Under the pieces are notes generated by a model. The model was not told the origin of the DNA. It did no database searches and was given only the letters and a program-made list of their open reading frames with translations. Below are positions 8,536 to 17,246 of a DNA stretch of 64,000 nucleotides, piece by piece (position 1 is the first letter of the stretch; the number at the start of each line of letters is the position of its first letter). The position numbers were made by a program, and so were the translations under genes. Source of the DNA: SHLQ01 sp964610745 (GTDB taxonomy: Bacteria > Actinomycetota > Acidimicrobiia > Acidimicrobiales > SHLQ01); the NCBI GenBank assembly GCA_964610745.1, contig CAZSYL010000003.1, positions 1 to 64,000 on the forward strand. Direction: 5' to 3'.

Positions 8536-9777
8536 GTGAATGCTGGCTCCGCGAACGACCTGGATGCACTCGGTCAGAGAACGCTGAATGCGCTCGCGGC
8601 GCCCGTTGCCACGCCGCAGCACCGGGAGTTCGCGAGCGCGACCGGCGAATCGTCATTCGTCCCAGCTGAGCCCCCCGTCGACCCTCGACAACCTCTTTCC
8701 GTAAGGCAGCCGCGATCCATGCGAATCACCGGCATCGACGCGGCCCGCGGTGTGGCGATGTTTGGCATGGTCATCGTGCACTTCGTGAACTTTAGAGAAG
8801 ACAGGGGCGAACGGCTGACCGAATTCGCCGAGTTGTTCAACGGTCGTGCGATGCCGTTGTTCATGCTGCTCGGCGGGATCGGTGTGACGTTCTTAACCAG
8901 GCGGTCATCCACGCCCGAGCGAGATCTGACCATTCGTGCATTGCTGCTGTTCGCGCTCGGCTTGTTCATGTCTGAGCATGTGCCTCGTCTAGCGATCGTG
9001 CTCCAGGCCTACGGCTTGTTCTTTATTCTTTCGACCGTCCTGTACCGACTACCGTCGAAGCTGCTCGTCGCCCTGGTTCCGGTCGTTACCGCCGTTGGTG
9101 CAGTGACGTATCAGCTTGTTGGTGATCCGCCAGTTCAGACCTTGTTCGGCGACCTCGGGTCGGGCGAAGGCATCCAGTCGCTGCTCTTTGACGGCTTCTA
9201 TCCGTTGTTCCCGGTTGGAGCCTTCTTCATCCTCGGCATCGTGTTGGGACGCATCGACCTTCGCTCCGATCGAGTTGCGTGCGCATTGGCAGGTGTCGGA
9301 ATTGTTGCAGGGGTGGGCATCCCGGTACTCTCGAACGGCCTCGTCGAGCGATTCGGATGGCAAACCGACTTCGGAGGGCGACTCGGTGATGGCATGTTCC
9401 ACTTCAGCCGTCTTCTCGACTCCACAGGGCACTCCGCCATGCCAGCGTGGGTGCTCAGCGCCCTTGGGACATCGGTAGCAGTCCTTGGGCTGTCGCTGCT
9501 CATTGCTCCGCGCGTTCCAATGCTGGTTCGACCGATCGTCGCCGTGGGGTCGATGTCGCTGACGTTCTATGTGTATCAAGCCTGGCTGACCAATCTTGTG
9601 CCGCCGACCAGCGAGACATCGGCTGGCGTCGAGTGGATACTCGCCCTTGCGGTCTACGGGTCGTTCGTACTCTTTGCCTTGCTGTGGCAGATCATGTTCA
9701 GGTCTGGACCGCTCGAACGTGTCATCCGGATTGGGTCTGGCCCGAGGGTGTCCCAGGCCTCGACCACCGTGTCGTAA
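8536..9777 (+). CDS. DUF1624/HGSNAT-type membrane acyltransferase-like protein
   Basis: 413-residue polytopic protein. The first 60 residues are hydrophilic; then RITGIDAARGVAMFGMVIVH opens a membrane domain of about 10 helices, as in the heparan-alpha-glucosaminide N-acetyltransferase/DUF1624 and DUF418 families. Family-like end motif: GSMSLTFYVYQAWL. Such proteins are thought to move acyl groups across the membrane onto extracytoplasmic sugars. The GTG start at 8536 gives an unusual N-terminal extension; the ATG at 8719 just before RITGID is an alternative start. The gene is preceded by the conserved element copy A. Confidence 0.72.
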   Translation: MNAGSANDLDALGQRTLNALAAPVATPQHREFASATGESSFVPAEPPVDPRQPLSVRQPRSMRITGIDAARGVAMFGMVIVHFVNFREDRGERLTEFAELFNGRAMPLFMLLGGIGVTFLTRRSSTPERDLTIRALLLFALGLFMSEHVPRLAIVLQAYGLFFILSTVLYRLPSKLLVALVPVVTAVGAVTYQLVGDPPVQTLFGDLGSGEGIQSLLFDGFYPLFPVGAFFILGIVLGRIDLRSDRVACALAGVGIVAGVGIPVLSNGLVERFGWQTDFGGRLGDGMFHFSRLLDSTGHSAMPAWVLSALGTSVAVLGLSLLIAPRVPMLVRPIVAVGSMSLTFYVYQAWLTNLVPPTSETSAGVEWILALAVYGSFVLFALLWQIMFRSGPLERVIRIGSGPRVSQASTTVS

Positions 9778-9803
9778 CTGTTGAGAATCAAACGAGACAG
9801 TCC

Positions 9804-10391
9804 TTAGCGAAGTCCGTCCGCTTCCCAGCCGGAGTCAGCAAGGTGCTCGCTCGCGAACGCAAACGGCGCATCCTCGAGCGGTGTTTGTAGCGTGTCGTTC
9901 CAGCGGTTCAAGAAGCCGAACAGCGAGATTACGGCGACGATCTCGGCTACCTGGTCGTCGCTATAGTGCTCGGCGAGCTCCTCGAAATGGTCTGGCGTGC
10001 TTGCATTCGGGGTCACGCTTGCATCACGCGCTAGGCGTAGCGCCGCAACTTCGGCAGGGGAGAACAAGTCGCTTGTTTCGAAGGTCCAAACGTCCTGGAT
10101 CTTTTCTGTGCTAACGCCTCGATGGTGAGCCCCCTCCGCGCTGTGTGCCTGACAGTATCGACAACCCGCGGCGGTCGACGAGATCTGGGCGACGAGGGAC
10201 TTGAGTCCGAGGTCGATCTGGCCAGGGCCCATCACCGTGGGGGTCAGCTTTGCAAACGCACCTAAGACTTCAGGGACTCGGGCCATAATCATCATGGATT
10301 GGGGGACGAAGCCCATCGATTGTTCGATGGCCTCGAACATGGGGTTGAACGCAGCCGTTTCTTCGCGGCTCAAGGGGTGAATGTGTGCCAT
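9804..10391 (-). CDS. AhpD-like carboxymuconolactone decarboxylase family protein
   Basis: 195-residue all-helical protein of the CMD/AhpD superfamily. The redox motif AAGCRYCQAHSAEGAH (Cys-x-x-Cys with following His, about residues 76-91) is the AhpD-type proton relay and peroxidase site, which argues for an alkylhydroperoxidase-like role rather than lactone decarboxylation. Its start lies 29 bp after the EthD-family gene on the same strand, so the two are probably co-transcribed. Its physiological reductant is unknown. Confidence 0.85.
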   Translation of the reverse strand: MAHIHPLSREETAAFNPMFEAIEQSMGFVPQSMMIMARVPEVLGAFAKLTPTVMGPGQIDLGLKSLVAQISSTAAGCRYCQAHSAEGAHHRGVSTEKIQDVWTFETSDLFSPAEVAALRLARDASVTPNASTPDHFEELAEHYSDDQVAEIVAVISLFGFLNRWNDTLQTPLEDAPFAFASEHLADSGWEADGLR

Positions 10392-10420
10392 TGGTTTCTG
10401 CCTTGGAGATCTGTTGGTTA

Positions 10421-10711
10421 TTACTTGTCGATGTTGCCAACGACGAGGGTTGGTTGCACGTTGGTGTAATTCGGTACGTCACCGATAACGGCTGCGCCGT
10501 GTTCGGCCATCGTGGCGTTCCAGATGTCCTCATTCTCAATGTGGGCCCAGCCAACAGCTTCGAACGGACCGTTTGTTACCGTGCTCGCTCCCCACGACAG
10601 GCAAGCGTCTCCGAGCTTTTCGGCGAGCATCGGCATGTGTGAATCGACGTAGTAGTCCATGTCGAAGGTCGAGTCGTCGGTCTTGGGATACAGGATGTGT
10701 ACAGAGATCAT
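10421..10711 (-). CDS. EthD-family small protein
   Basis: 96-residue dimeric alpha/beta-barrel (ferredoxin-like) protein of the EthD family. Family pattern: ISVHILYPKTDDSTFDMDYY, then HMPMLAEKLGD and a C-terminal VPNYTNVQPTLVVG. EthD is required for the EthABCD ether-degrading P450 system, but most homologues have no known reaction. It is the first gene of a two-gene minus-strand unit with the AhpD-like gene. Confidence 0.8.
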   Translation of the reverse strand: MISVHILYPKTDDSTFDMDYYVDSHMPMLAEKLGDACLSWGASTVTNGPFEAVGWAHIENEDIWNATMAEHGAAVIGDVPNYTNVQPTLVVGNIDK

Positions 10712-10863
10712 GTGAACAGTCTTGCACTTCGACTCGAGACGCGTCGCCGTTATCGAAAATCAATGATCTACATCGTCTCGTCGCCACAACGGGCCGATAT
10801 TTCATAGGTCGTTTGACTCATGTTTCTCCCCCCGGCGCCGACGGGTGAGGTCGAGGAGGAACG
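10712..10863. promoter_or_regulatory. Divergent intergenic region with strong RBS for the surface protein
   Basis: 152 bp between the EthD gene (minus) and the large surface-protein gene (plus). The plus-strand GTG at 10864 has a strong ribosome site, gaggaggaac, which decides that start. A poly-C/GGCGCC stretch lies near 10826-10840. No clear promoter boxes were recognised. Confidence 0.45.
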
Positions 10864-13800
10864 GTGAGTATTTCTTTGAGGTCCCAGTGGGGCCTGACAA
10901 TCGGTATCGCACTAGTGGTTTTGGCGCTGTTTATCGCCGGGGCCGCACCAGCGAATGGCGCCCCGACGAACCCAGGTAGTTCATTGGCTCAGACCGAGGA
11001 TGTGGGTGACGCAACAAACGATTCTGAGTCGAGCGAGAATCCGCCCGGTCAAGGACAAGACTCGCCCGTTCGCAACAACAGCGCCGTCATCCGAAACATC
11101 GTGTTCCTGGACCTCGACGGCGACGGCATCCAGGAGGCGGGCGAGATTCCGCTGGCAGGAATCACCGTGAACCTCTTCGATAGCGCCGGCAACCCTCTCG
11201 CCACGCGCACGACTAGTGCTGAGGGTCGTTACACCTTTGGTGAGGCCGCCGGCGTCGTGGCAAACAGAAACTTTGGCATCAGCTTCGATACATCCACGAA
11301 CACCAGCCCGTTGCCCGGAGGATTCTTCAACCGAGACCTTCAAGCCAGCGATATTTCAGTCCGCGCGGGAGGAAACGACGATGCGGGTCTAACCCTGCCG
11401 TTCGATCTCGCATTGCGAACCACTGTCGATACCTCGACCATCAACCTCGCAGCACGGACCGTCAGTTTCAACCTCACCGTGATCAACCAAGGTCGGACCG
11501 TCTCGAACTTTCAGATCGTCGACTATCTCGACTACCCATCGTCGGGGCAATGGGCCTCGTTCGTTCCCGGTCTGAATCCCAGTGGTTCGGCCGGTGGCCG
11601 GTCCTGGTCCTGGAACGCTTCCAACCCGCAGCGCCCAATCGTCACGGTCAACGGCGAACTCGCGCAGGGCCAGCAGGTGAGCATCCCCGTAGTGCTCCGC
11701 TGGAGCAACCCACTTCCCAACGGAATCGATTCTCTCGAGAACTGGGCCGAGATCATCAATTTCAACGACACAGATCCGCGGACTGGTGATGCCGTGTCCG
11801 GTGCGCTTTCCGATCACGATTCAACGCCGGACAGAAACCCGCGGAACGACGATCAACCCGGAGGGCCAGGTGCCCCCAAGGACGACAGCATCGCGAACCT
11901 CAACGGCGACGAAGACGACCACGATGTGGCCGGTTTCGGGATCTTCGATCTCGCACTTACCGTGCAGCTCGACGACGGAACCAACAACCGGTCGGTGCTC
12001 CCAGACACTCGGGTCACCTTTGATATCACCGTCACCAACCAGGGCTTGGTCGATGCGGGTGGGATTACCCTGACCGACTACCTACCTGCGACGGGTCTGA
12101 CCCTCGCCGATCCGGCATGGACTCCTTCTGCGGGTGGCGCGACGCGAGTGCTACCCGGCCGACTGGCACCAGGCGAGAGCACGACGGTGAGTATTTCCTT
12201 CACGGTTGACGATGGATCGACCGGCCAGATCAACAACTTCGTCGAGATCTCCGCAGCGACTCCAAGGAATGCGAGCGGTCAAGTTATTCGCCAAGCCGGT
12301 ACCAACCGTGCAATTCGCGATGTTGACTCAACGTTCGACAACGTTCGAGGAAACGACAACCAGCCGTCGGGGCCGGGCGCAGCGACCGATGATGCCGTGC
12401 TCGGCCAAGGTGGCGATGAAGATGATCACGATGTCGCCGGTATCCGAATTGGCTTCTTCGACCTGTCGGTCAGGACGACGCTCGCCGGTGGCTTCGAACG
12501 CGGGTCGGTCCCGATTGGGAACGCAGTCCAATTCAACATTGTGGTGACGAACGAAGGAACGGTCGATGCAACCGACATCGAGCTCATCGACTATCTCCCA
12601 CGTCGCGGTCTTGTGCTCAACGACCCCGATTGGACCAACAACGGGGATGGAACAGCCACGCTGAATCGACCGGTACCAGGACCGATCGCGCCCGGCGGGC
12701 GTGCCGCAGTTCCCATTACCTTCCTCGTCGAGGCCAGCGCGACGGGATCGATCTACAACTGGGCCGAGATCGCCGGTGCTGATACCGATAGCGATCCAAC
12801 CACGAGGACACCGATCGACGTCGACTCGACTCCAGGAAACAATCCGCGATACGACGCCGATGAGAATGCAGCGCCTCCGGTCCCCGTGCCACCAACCCCA
12901 GCTCCAGAGGCCACCGACCCCGCTCCAGAGGCAGCCGACGAAGAAGCTGTCGACGACGTCGAGAGCGGCACAACGGCTGACGTTGCCTCGGACGAGCCAG
13001 TCGAGGCCCCTGCTCCGATCATTAGTAATGTTCGACCAGCGAGCGAAGACGACCATGACTTTGCAGGAGTCTCTATCGATCCGCCCGAGCTCGACCTTGC
13101 GTTGCAGCTCCGCATCGATGAAGACGTCGATGTTGAATCGCTCGGAGTCGAGGACCCGGTGCCCTTTATCGTGACCGTCTTGAACGAGGGAACGGTCTTT
13201 GCTGACGACATCACGATCGTTGACTATCTCCCCGAGATCGGCCTCACGTTGTTCGACAGCAGTTGGGTCGAATCAGGTGACGGGACCGCCACCTTCAGCC
13301 TCTCCGAACCGCTCGCACCTGAGAGCACCGTGGAGATTGAGGCGTTCTTCGTGGTCAGTCCAGGAGCGGTCGGCACGATCACCAATTCGGTAGAGATCGC
13401 CAGCGCTACCGCCGTCGACTTCTTCGGGACTCCAATTCTCAACGACAACGGGCGTCCGCTGGCCGATATTGACTCGGTTCCATTCGGTGATCTCCAAGGG
13501 GTGCTTCCGGGGCTGGAGGATGACCACTCCAGCGCAGCGATTCACTTCGCCCCGCCCCCCGTCTACGACCTTGCGATATTCTCCGACCTAGCCGAGGGCT
13601 CCGAGCGTTCAATGTTTGCTCCCGGCGATGTCGTCACCTACGACGTCTCGGTTCTGAACCAGAGCGAGGTTCGCTCTGCCGACATCGAAGTTGTGGCCGA
13701 GGTGCCGGTCGGTTTCACGATTGTGGGACGGGACTGGGAGATGGACGACGAGTCTCGCACTGCGACCTTGATCATCGAAGGACCTCTCGTCCCAGGCCAG

Positions 13801-14148
13801 GCTGTGACGTTCGAGACGGGGTTCCGAGCAGAGACCGATGCCAGCGGAAACTTCGACAACGTCGTTCGAATCACCAGCTCTGTTGCACTCGATGAGGCTG
13901 GCGAGAACCTGGGACTCCTCGACGTTGACCCATCCGACGACTCGATCACCGTGGACCTTTCGGTTATCCCCACCCTGGCCTTCAGCGGTGTCGACGTCGA
14001 TGGGGGGATGCTTCTTGGTTGGTCGCTTCTCGCCGCTGCCACCTTCGTTGCCCTCATAGGCGTCGCCTTCCGGCGTCGTCGCCCACCGACAGGTGTGCGC
14101 GTCGGCGTTGTCGGCCCCGCAACGAGCCGCTTCGGTCCAGCTGCATAG
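10864..14148 (+). CDS. Large secreted DUF11-repeat surface protein with SdrD_B domain and sorting-like C-terminus
   Basis: 1094 residues. A signal peptide (about 1-33, cleaving near ANGA) is followed by an SdrD-B-like domain (about 75-150; VFLDLDGDGIQEAGE resembles its calcium loop). Five tandem DUF11-type Ig-like modules follow, each opening FDLAL/FDLSV/LDLAL/YDLAI and carrying NQG/NEGTV...DYLP. The modules are separated by acidic linkers ending EDDHDVAG or close variants (near 11908, 12415, 13045, 13516); module 3 has an extra Pro/Ala/Glu-rich insert. The C-terminus has LAFSG (1038-1042), a hydrophobic helix and RRRR, like an LAxTG-type sortase signal, but a basic 20-residue tail follows. 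Probably a calcium-stabilised stalk or adhesin on the cell surface. No sortase gene is in the window. Confidence 0.85.
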   Translation: MSISLRSQWGLTIGIALVVLALFIAGAAPANGAPTNPGSSLAQTEDVGDATNDSESSENPPGQGQDSPVRNNSAVIRNIVFLDLDGDGIQEAGEIPLAGITVNLFDSAGNPLATRTTSAEGRYTFGEAAGVVANRNFGISFDTSTNTSPLPGGFFNRDLQASDISVRAGGNDDAGLTLPFDLALRTTVDTSTINLAARTVSFNLTVINQGRTVSNFQIVDYLDYPSSGQWASFVPGLNPSGSAGGRSWSWNASNPQRPIVTVNGELAQGQQVSIPVVLRWSNPLPNGIDSLENWAEIINFNDTDPRTGDAVSGALSDHDSTPDRNPRNDDQPGGPGAPKDDSIANLNGDEDDHDVAGFGIFDLALTVQLDDGTNNRSVLPDTRVTFDITVTNQGLVDAGGITLTDYLPATGLTLADPAWTPSAGGATRVLPGRLAPGESTTVSISFTVDDGSTGQINNFVEISAATPRNASGQVIRQAGTNRAIRDVDSTFDNVRGNDNQPSGPGAATDDAVLGQGGDEDDHDVAGIRIGFFDLSVRTTLAGGFERGSVPIGNAVQFNIVVTNEGTVDATDIELIDYLPRRGLVLNDPDWTNNGDGTATLNRPVPGPIAPGGRAAVPITFLVEASATGSIYNWAEIAGADTDSDPTTRTPIDVDSTPGNNPRYDADENAAPPVPVPPTPAPEATDPAPEAADEEAVDDVESGTTADVASDEPVEAPAPIISNVRPASEDDHDFAGVSIDPPELDLALQLRIDEDVDVESLGVEDPVPFIVTVLNEGTVFADDITIVDYLPEIGLTLFDSSWVESGDGTATFSLSEPLAPESTVEIEAFFVVSPGAVGTITNSVEIASATAVDFFGTPILNDNGRPLADIDSVPFGDLQGVLPGLEDDHSSAAIHFAPPPVYDLAIFSDLAEGSERSMFAPGDVVTYDVSVLNQSEVRSADIEVVAEVPVGFTIVGRDWEMDDESRTATLIIEGPLVPGQAVTFETGFRAETDASGNFDNVVRITSSVALDEAGENLGLLDVDPSDDSITVDLSVIPTLAFSGVDVDGGMLLGWSLLAAATFVALIGVAFRRRRPPTGVRVGVVGPATSRFGPAA

Positions 14149-14186
14149 TCCAAGTGGAGCGGATCTACTCACGGTAGGTTGCCAGG

Positions 14187-15089
14187 ATGGAAACGCTGCG
14201 TACCCCAGATCACCGGTTTGAGAACCTCCCAGGATTCGACTTCGAACCGAACTATGTCGAGATTCCAGATCAGGATGGCGGCAGCCTCCGCGTGCACTAC
14301 ATCGACGAGGGGGATCGGACCGCGAGTCCCGTGCTGCTCATGCATGGTGAGCCATCGTGGAGTTACCTGTACCGAGACATGGTCGGACCGCTCGTCGAAG
14401 CTGGCTATCGCGTAATCGTCCCGGACCAGGTCGGCTTTGGTCGTAGCGACAAACCCACGGAGAAGGGCGACTACACCTACGCCCGTCACGTGGCGTGGAT
14501 GTCCAGTCTGATCTTTGATCACCTGGACCTCGACGACATCACCCTCTTCTGTCAGGACTGGGGAGGCCTTATCGGGTTACGTCTCCTGACCGCTCAGCCG
14601 CACAGGTTTGCTCGGTGCGCGGTCGCAAATACTGGGCTCCCTGACGGATCTGGCCCAATGTCTGAAGACTTCCTCAACTGGCAGCAGTTCTCGCAGAACG
14701 CCGAGGAGTTCCCGATCGGCTTTCTCATCGACATGGCAACCTCGACAGAGCTCTCAGCCGATGTTCTTGCCGCCTACGACGCGCCCTTCCCCGATGACAG
14801 CTACAAGGCAGGGGCCCGTATCTGGCCAAGCCTCGTTCCAACCTCTTCCGACGACCCTGAAGCACCGGCTCAGGTCGAGGCGTGGAAGGTGCTCCTCGGA
14901 TTCGACAAGCCCTTCCTCAGCTGTTTCAGCGACGAGGATCCAATCACCAGAGGCGGCGAAGCTGCCTTCATTGGAAGGGTCGCTGGTACTGCGGGTCAAC
15001 CGCACACCACGATCAAAGGAGCGGGTCACTTTCTCCAGGAGGACGCCAGCCCCGAGCTCGCACAACTTCTCATCGATTGGATGAAATAG
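14187..15089 (+). CDS. Haloalkane dehalogenase (subfamily I-like)
   Basis: 300-residue alpha/beta-hydrolase that removes halide from haloalkanes by an Asp ester intermediate. The nucleophile is D124 in FCQDWGG, with W125 as one halide-binding Trp; the HGEPSW loop (from H53) forms the oxyanion hole; the catalytic acid is likely D251 in FSDEDPITR and the base H281 in GAGHFLQED. This order and length (about 300) match subfamily I (DhlA/DmbA-like). Epoxide hydrolases would keep two lid Tyr residues and HGWP rather than HGEPSW, so they are less likely. It stands alone; the convergent gene on its right is the intradiol dioxygenase. Confidence 0.85.
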   Translation: METLRTPDHRFENLPGFDFEPNYVEIPDQDGGSLRVHYIDEGDRTASPVLLMHGEPSWSYLYRDMVGPLVEAGYRVIVPDQVGFGRSDKPTEKGDYTYARHVAWMSSLIFDHLDLDDITLFCQDWGGLIGLRLLTAQPHRFARCAVANTGLPDGSGPMSEDFLNWQQFSQNAEEFPIGFLIDMATSTELSADVLAAYDAPFPDDSYKAGARIWPSLVPTSSDDPEAPAQVEAWKVLLGFDKPFLSCFSDEDPITRGGEAAFIGRVAGTAGQPHTTIKGAGHFLQEDASPELAQLLIDWMK

Positions 15090-15097
15090 ACGCTGGC

Positions 15098-15787
15098 CTA
15101 GCGGTCGATGCCGATCGTATGGCTTGCGAAGTGGCCCGTGTTTGCCGCGATGACTTCCATTCTGAGCGCCGCGAGATCGGCGTCGAGCGGGTCGCCATCG
15201 TTCGTAGTGTCCTTGACCCCACGATCGAGGTACGCCTCGTGCGAGGTGTACACCGTATTGGTGATGTCGTCGGGGAAATAGAGCTGGGTGGTTTGGCGCG
15301 GCTCGTCGAGGAACGACACCTTCAGATGCAGGTGCGTCGTGCGACCCGGCTCCCACCCGGGATAGATCGTCGTAAAGCGAACCGTACCGTTCCCGTCGCT
15401 CGTCTGGGAGCCGCGAAGAAAGTCCTGACCAGTCGTGTCCTCGCCGTTCTGCCCAGCGAAGCCGGAATATATCCCCGCGGCGTCGGCATGCCAGAGCTCG
15501 ACTTGTGCGCTACCGAGCGGCAGGCAGTTGCTTGAGTCGAGAATGGTGAAATTGAGCTCGAGCAGTGAGCCGGGTCGCCCCTGGGTTATGTCGATCCGTT
15601 CGGGTGCAGCACCGAGAAAGTACGGCCCTTCTTCTTGCTCGGGGGTTCGCACACAGCCAATCGAGCCCGTCGCATTCGCAGACACCACGCGGTCGGCAGG
15701 ATTGCTCCCGCAGGCGGCGAGCGCCAAGGCACCGGTTCCGGCACCTGCGAGTCGGAGCAGGTGACGTCGAGAGAAGGTGTGGTTCAC
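15098..15787 (-). CDS. Tat-exported lipoprotein, intradiol ring-cleavage dioxygenase family
   Basis: 229 residues. The N-terminus SRRHLLRLAGAGTGALALAAC combines a twin-arginine signal with a lipobox ending at Cys26, so the protein should fold in the cytoplasm with its metal and be anchored outside. The catechol/protocatechuate dioxygenase fold keeps the four non-haem Fe(III) ligands: Tyr in EGPYFL, Tyr in TIYPGW, and the two His of RTTHLHLKV. Cytoplasmic family members cleave catechols between the two OH groups; exported ones are poorly characterised and may attack extracellular aromatics. Convergent with the haloalkane dehalogenase gene, with 8 bp between the stops. Confidence 0.85.
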   Translation of the reverse strand: MNHTFSRRHLLRLAGAGTGALALAACGSNPADRVVSANATGSIGCVRTPEQEEGPYFLGAAPERIDITQGRPGSLLELNFTILDSSNCLPLGSAQVELWHADAAGIYSGFAGQNGEDTTGQDFLRGSQTSDGNGTVRFTTIYPGWEPGRTTHLHLKVSFLDEPRQTTQLYFPDDITNTVYTSHEAYLDRGVKDTTNDGDPLDADLAALRMEVIAANTGHFASHTIGIDR

Positions 15788-15851
15788 TCGCCAATTCTGT
15801 CATGAGCGGCGTGCGATTCCGACGATCCCGGGGCTGAACAGACCGGATCGA

Positions 15852-16304
15852 CTATCCAGCGGGCGAGTTGCCGATAATCCGGCTCGGTTCGACGAGAACG
15901 GCGGTTCGCCCGTCTCTCACCATCTCTCGGTCGAACTCCCCGAAGTCATCGTGGGTTCCGCCCGCAGCAGTGTAGATCTCGCGAAGCAGCAGGCGAATCG
16001 AATCTGCGTCGAGCTGAGCACCGTGGTCGGCCGGTCCAATGAGCTCGGCAGGACCGGTGACCCCAACCCAATTCCAACCGCGAGTGACCGCCACAGTGAC
16101 CTCGGATCCACGACGCACGTGACCAAGGCGCGCTGCGTCGCCACCGGAGACCATCGCGACTCGCTGCTCGCCACTGACCGGATGGGCAATCACGCCGCAG
16201 TTGACCAGGCTCGAGAGCACACGGCCATCGGCCTGAGTTGTGCTGATAACCGCAAGACCAGTCTCGGTGGACAGGTACTTCTTCACATCATCAAGACCAG
16301 GCAT
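15852..16304 (-). CDS. PPOX-class (split beta-barrel) F420- or FMN-dependent enzyme
   Basis: 150-residue split-barrel flavin/deazaflavin-binding protein. The N-terminus GLAVISTTQADGRVLSSLVNCGVI and the later VTVAVTRGWNWVGVTGPAELIGP fit the TIGR03618-type F420-dependent family common in actinobacteria. The start ATG at 16304 is chosen because upstream codons (to 16532) show no family similarity and run into the divergent DUF2786 gene. The substrate is unknown; such proteins reduce quinones, biliverdin and other acceptors. Confidence 0.8.
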   Translation of the reverse strand: MPGLDDVKKYLSTETGLAVISTTQADGRVLSSLVNCGVIAHPVSGEQRVAMVSGGDAARLGHVRRGSEVTVAVTRGWNWVGVTGPAELIGPADHGAQLDADSIRLLLREIYTAAGGTHDDFGEFDREMVRDGRTAVLVEPSRIIGNSPAG

Positions 16305-16409
16305 TGGAGACTCCGTTTCGTAAGATGTCCAGTATGACGGTTGTGTTGGGGAACACCTTCGCAATCTCGATCCACGTCGGCTGTCACACCCGAGCGCGAG
16401 AGTTACCTC

Positions 16410-17174
16410 ATGGCAACACATGACCGAGTCCTTCAGACCATTCGTGCACTTCTCGCCAAGGCGGAGTCCACGACGTATCCCGATGAAGCAACCGCGCTTA
16501 CCGCAAAGGCGCAGGAGCTGATCGCCGCACATGCGATCGATCTTGCACTGATCGAGGAACAGACCGGACGAGGCGATGTGGCCACCCGCGTACTTTTCAT
16601 TCCGGCTCCGTATCCCAAGGAAAAATTCGTCCTCCTCGGCGGCGTTGCGCGGGCCAATGGCTCTCGTGCGATTCTGGGTCTGGAAGATGACCAGTTCAAG
16701 GACATGGTCACCTCAGGTGACATGTTCTCGCGCGACGGGAGGTACGCCACCTTGGTCGGATATAGCTCCGATCTCGACGGGGTCGAACTGTTGTTCACCT
16801 CGTTGCTTGTGCAGGCGGTGAACATCATGCTGGCTCATGGAACACAGACCGACGGGTACGGTCGAAACCGCACGAAGTCCTTTCGTCGCTCGTTTCTGAA
16901 CGGTTTCGCGTGGACGGTAAGTGGCCGGTTGGAAGATGCCCGAAGGTCTGCTGCTGAGCGTACGTATAGTCACGACCGATCCGTCTCCGTGCTGCCGGTG
17001 TTGGCCTCTCGCCAAGAATCCGTTGATGAGGCGGTCGCCGAGAAGTTCACGGGACTAAGCACGTTGAAGACCTCGGTCTCGAACTACGACGGAATTGCAG
17101 CGGGTAACCACGCTGGGGCCCGCGCCGATATCGGCAACGGTCGTGTCGGTGGTGGTCGAGCAGCGGTGCGCTAA
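16410..17174 (+). CDS. DUF2786 domain protein
   Basis: 254 residues from the ATG at 16410. The N-terminal DUF2786 helix pair is clear: VLQTIRALLAKAESTTYPDEA then LTAKAQELIAAHAIDLALIE (about residues 5-45). The rest is mostly helical, with a basic middle (GRNRTKSFRRSF) and a Gly/Arg-rich tail, GNGRVGGGRAAVR, suggesting nucleic-acid contact. The family's function is not established; relatives occur in phages and actinobacteria. An upstream ATG at 16341 would extend it into the divergent gene's promoter, so I reject it. The HSP90-like gene follows after about 70-105 bp on the same strand. Confidence 0.75.
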   Translation: MATHDRVLQTIRALLAKAESTTYPDEATALTAKAQELIAAHAIDLALIEEQTGRGDVATRVLFIPAPYPKEKFVLLGGVARANGSRAILGLEDDQFKDMVTSGDMFSRDGRYATLVGYSSDLDGVELLFTSLLVQAVNIMLAHGTQTDGYGRNRTKSFRRSFLNGFAWTVSGRLEDARRSAAERTYSHDRSVSVLPVLASRQESVDEAVAEKFTGLSTLKTSVSNYDGIAAGNHAGARADIGNGRVGGGRAAVR

Positions 17175-17246
17175 GGGCAACATCTAAGGTCTGAAACGGT
17201 TTGCGCCGATTGGTCAGGGTCAACACCTCGAGCGGTCAGGTCTGGC

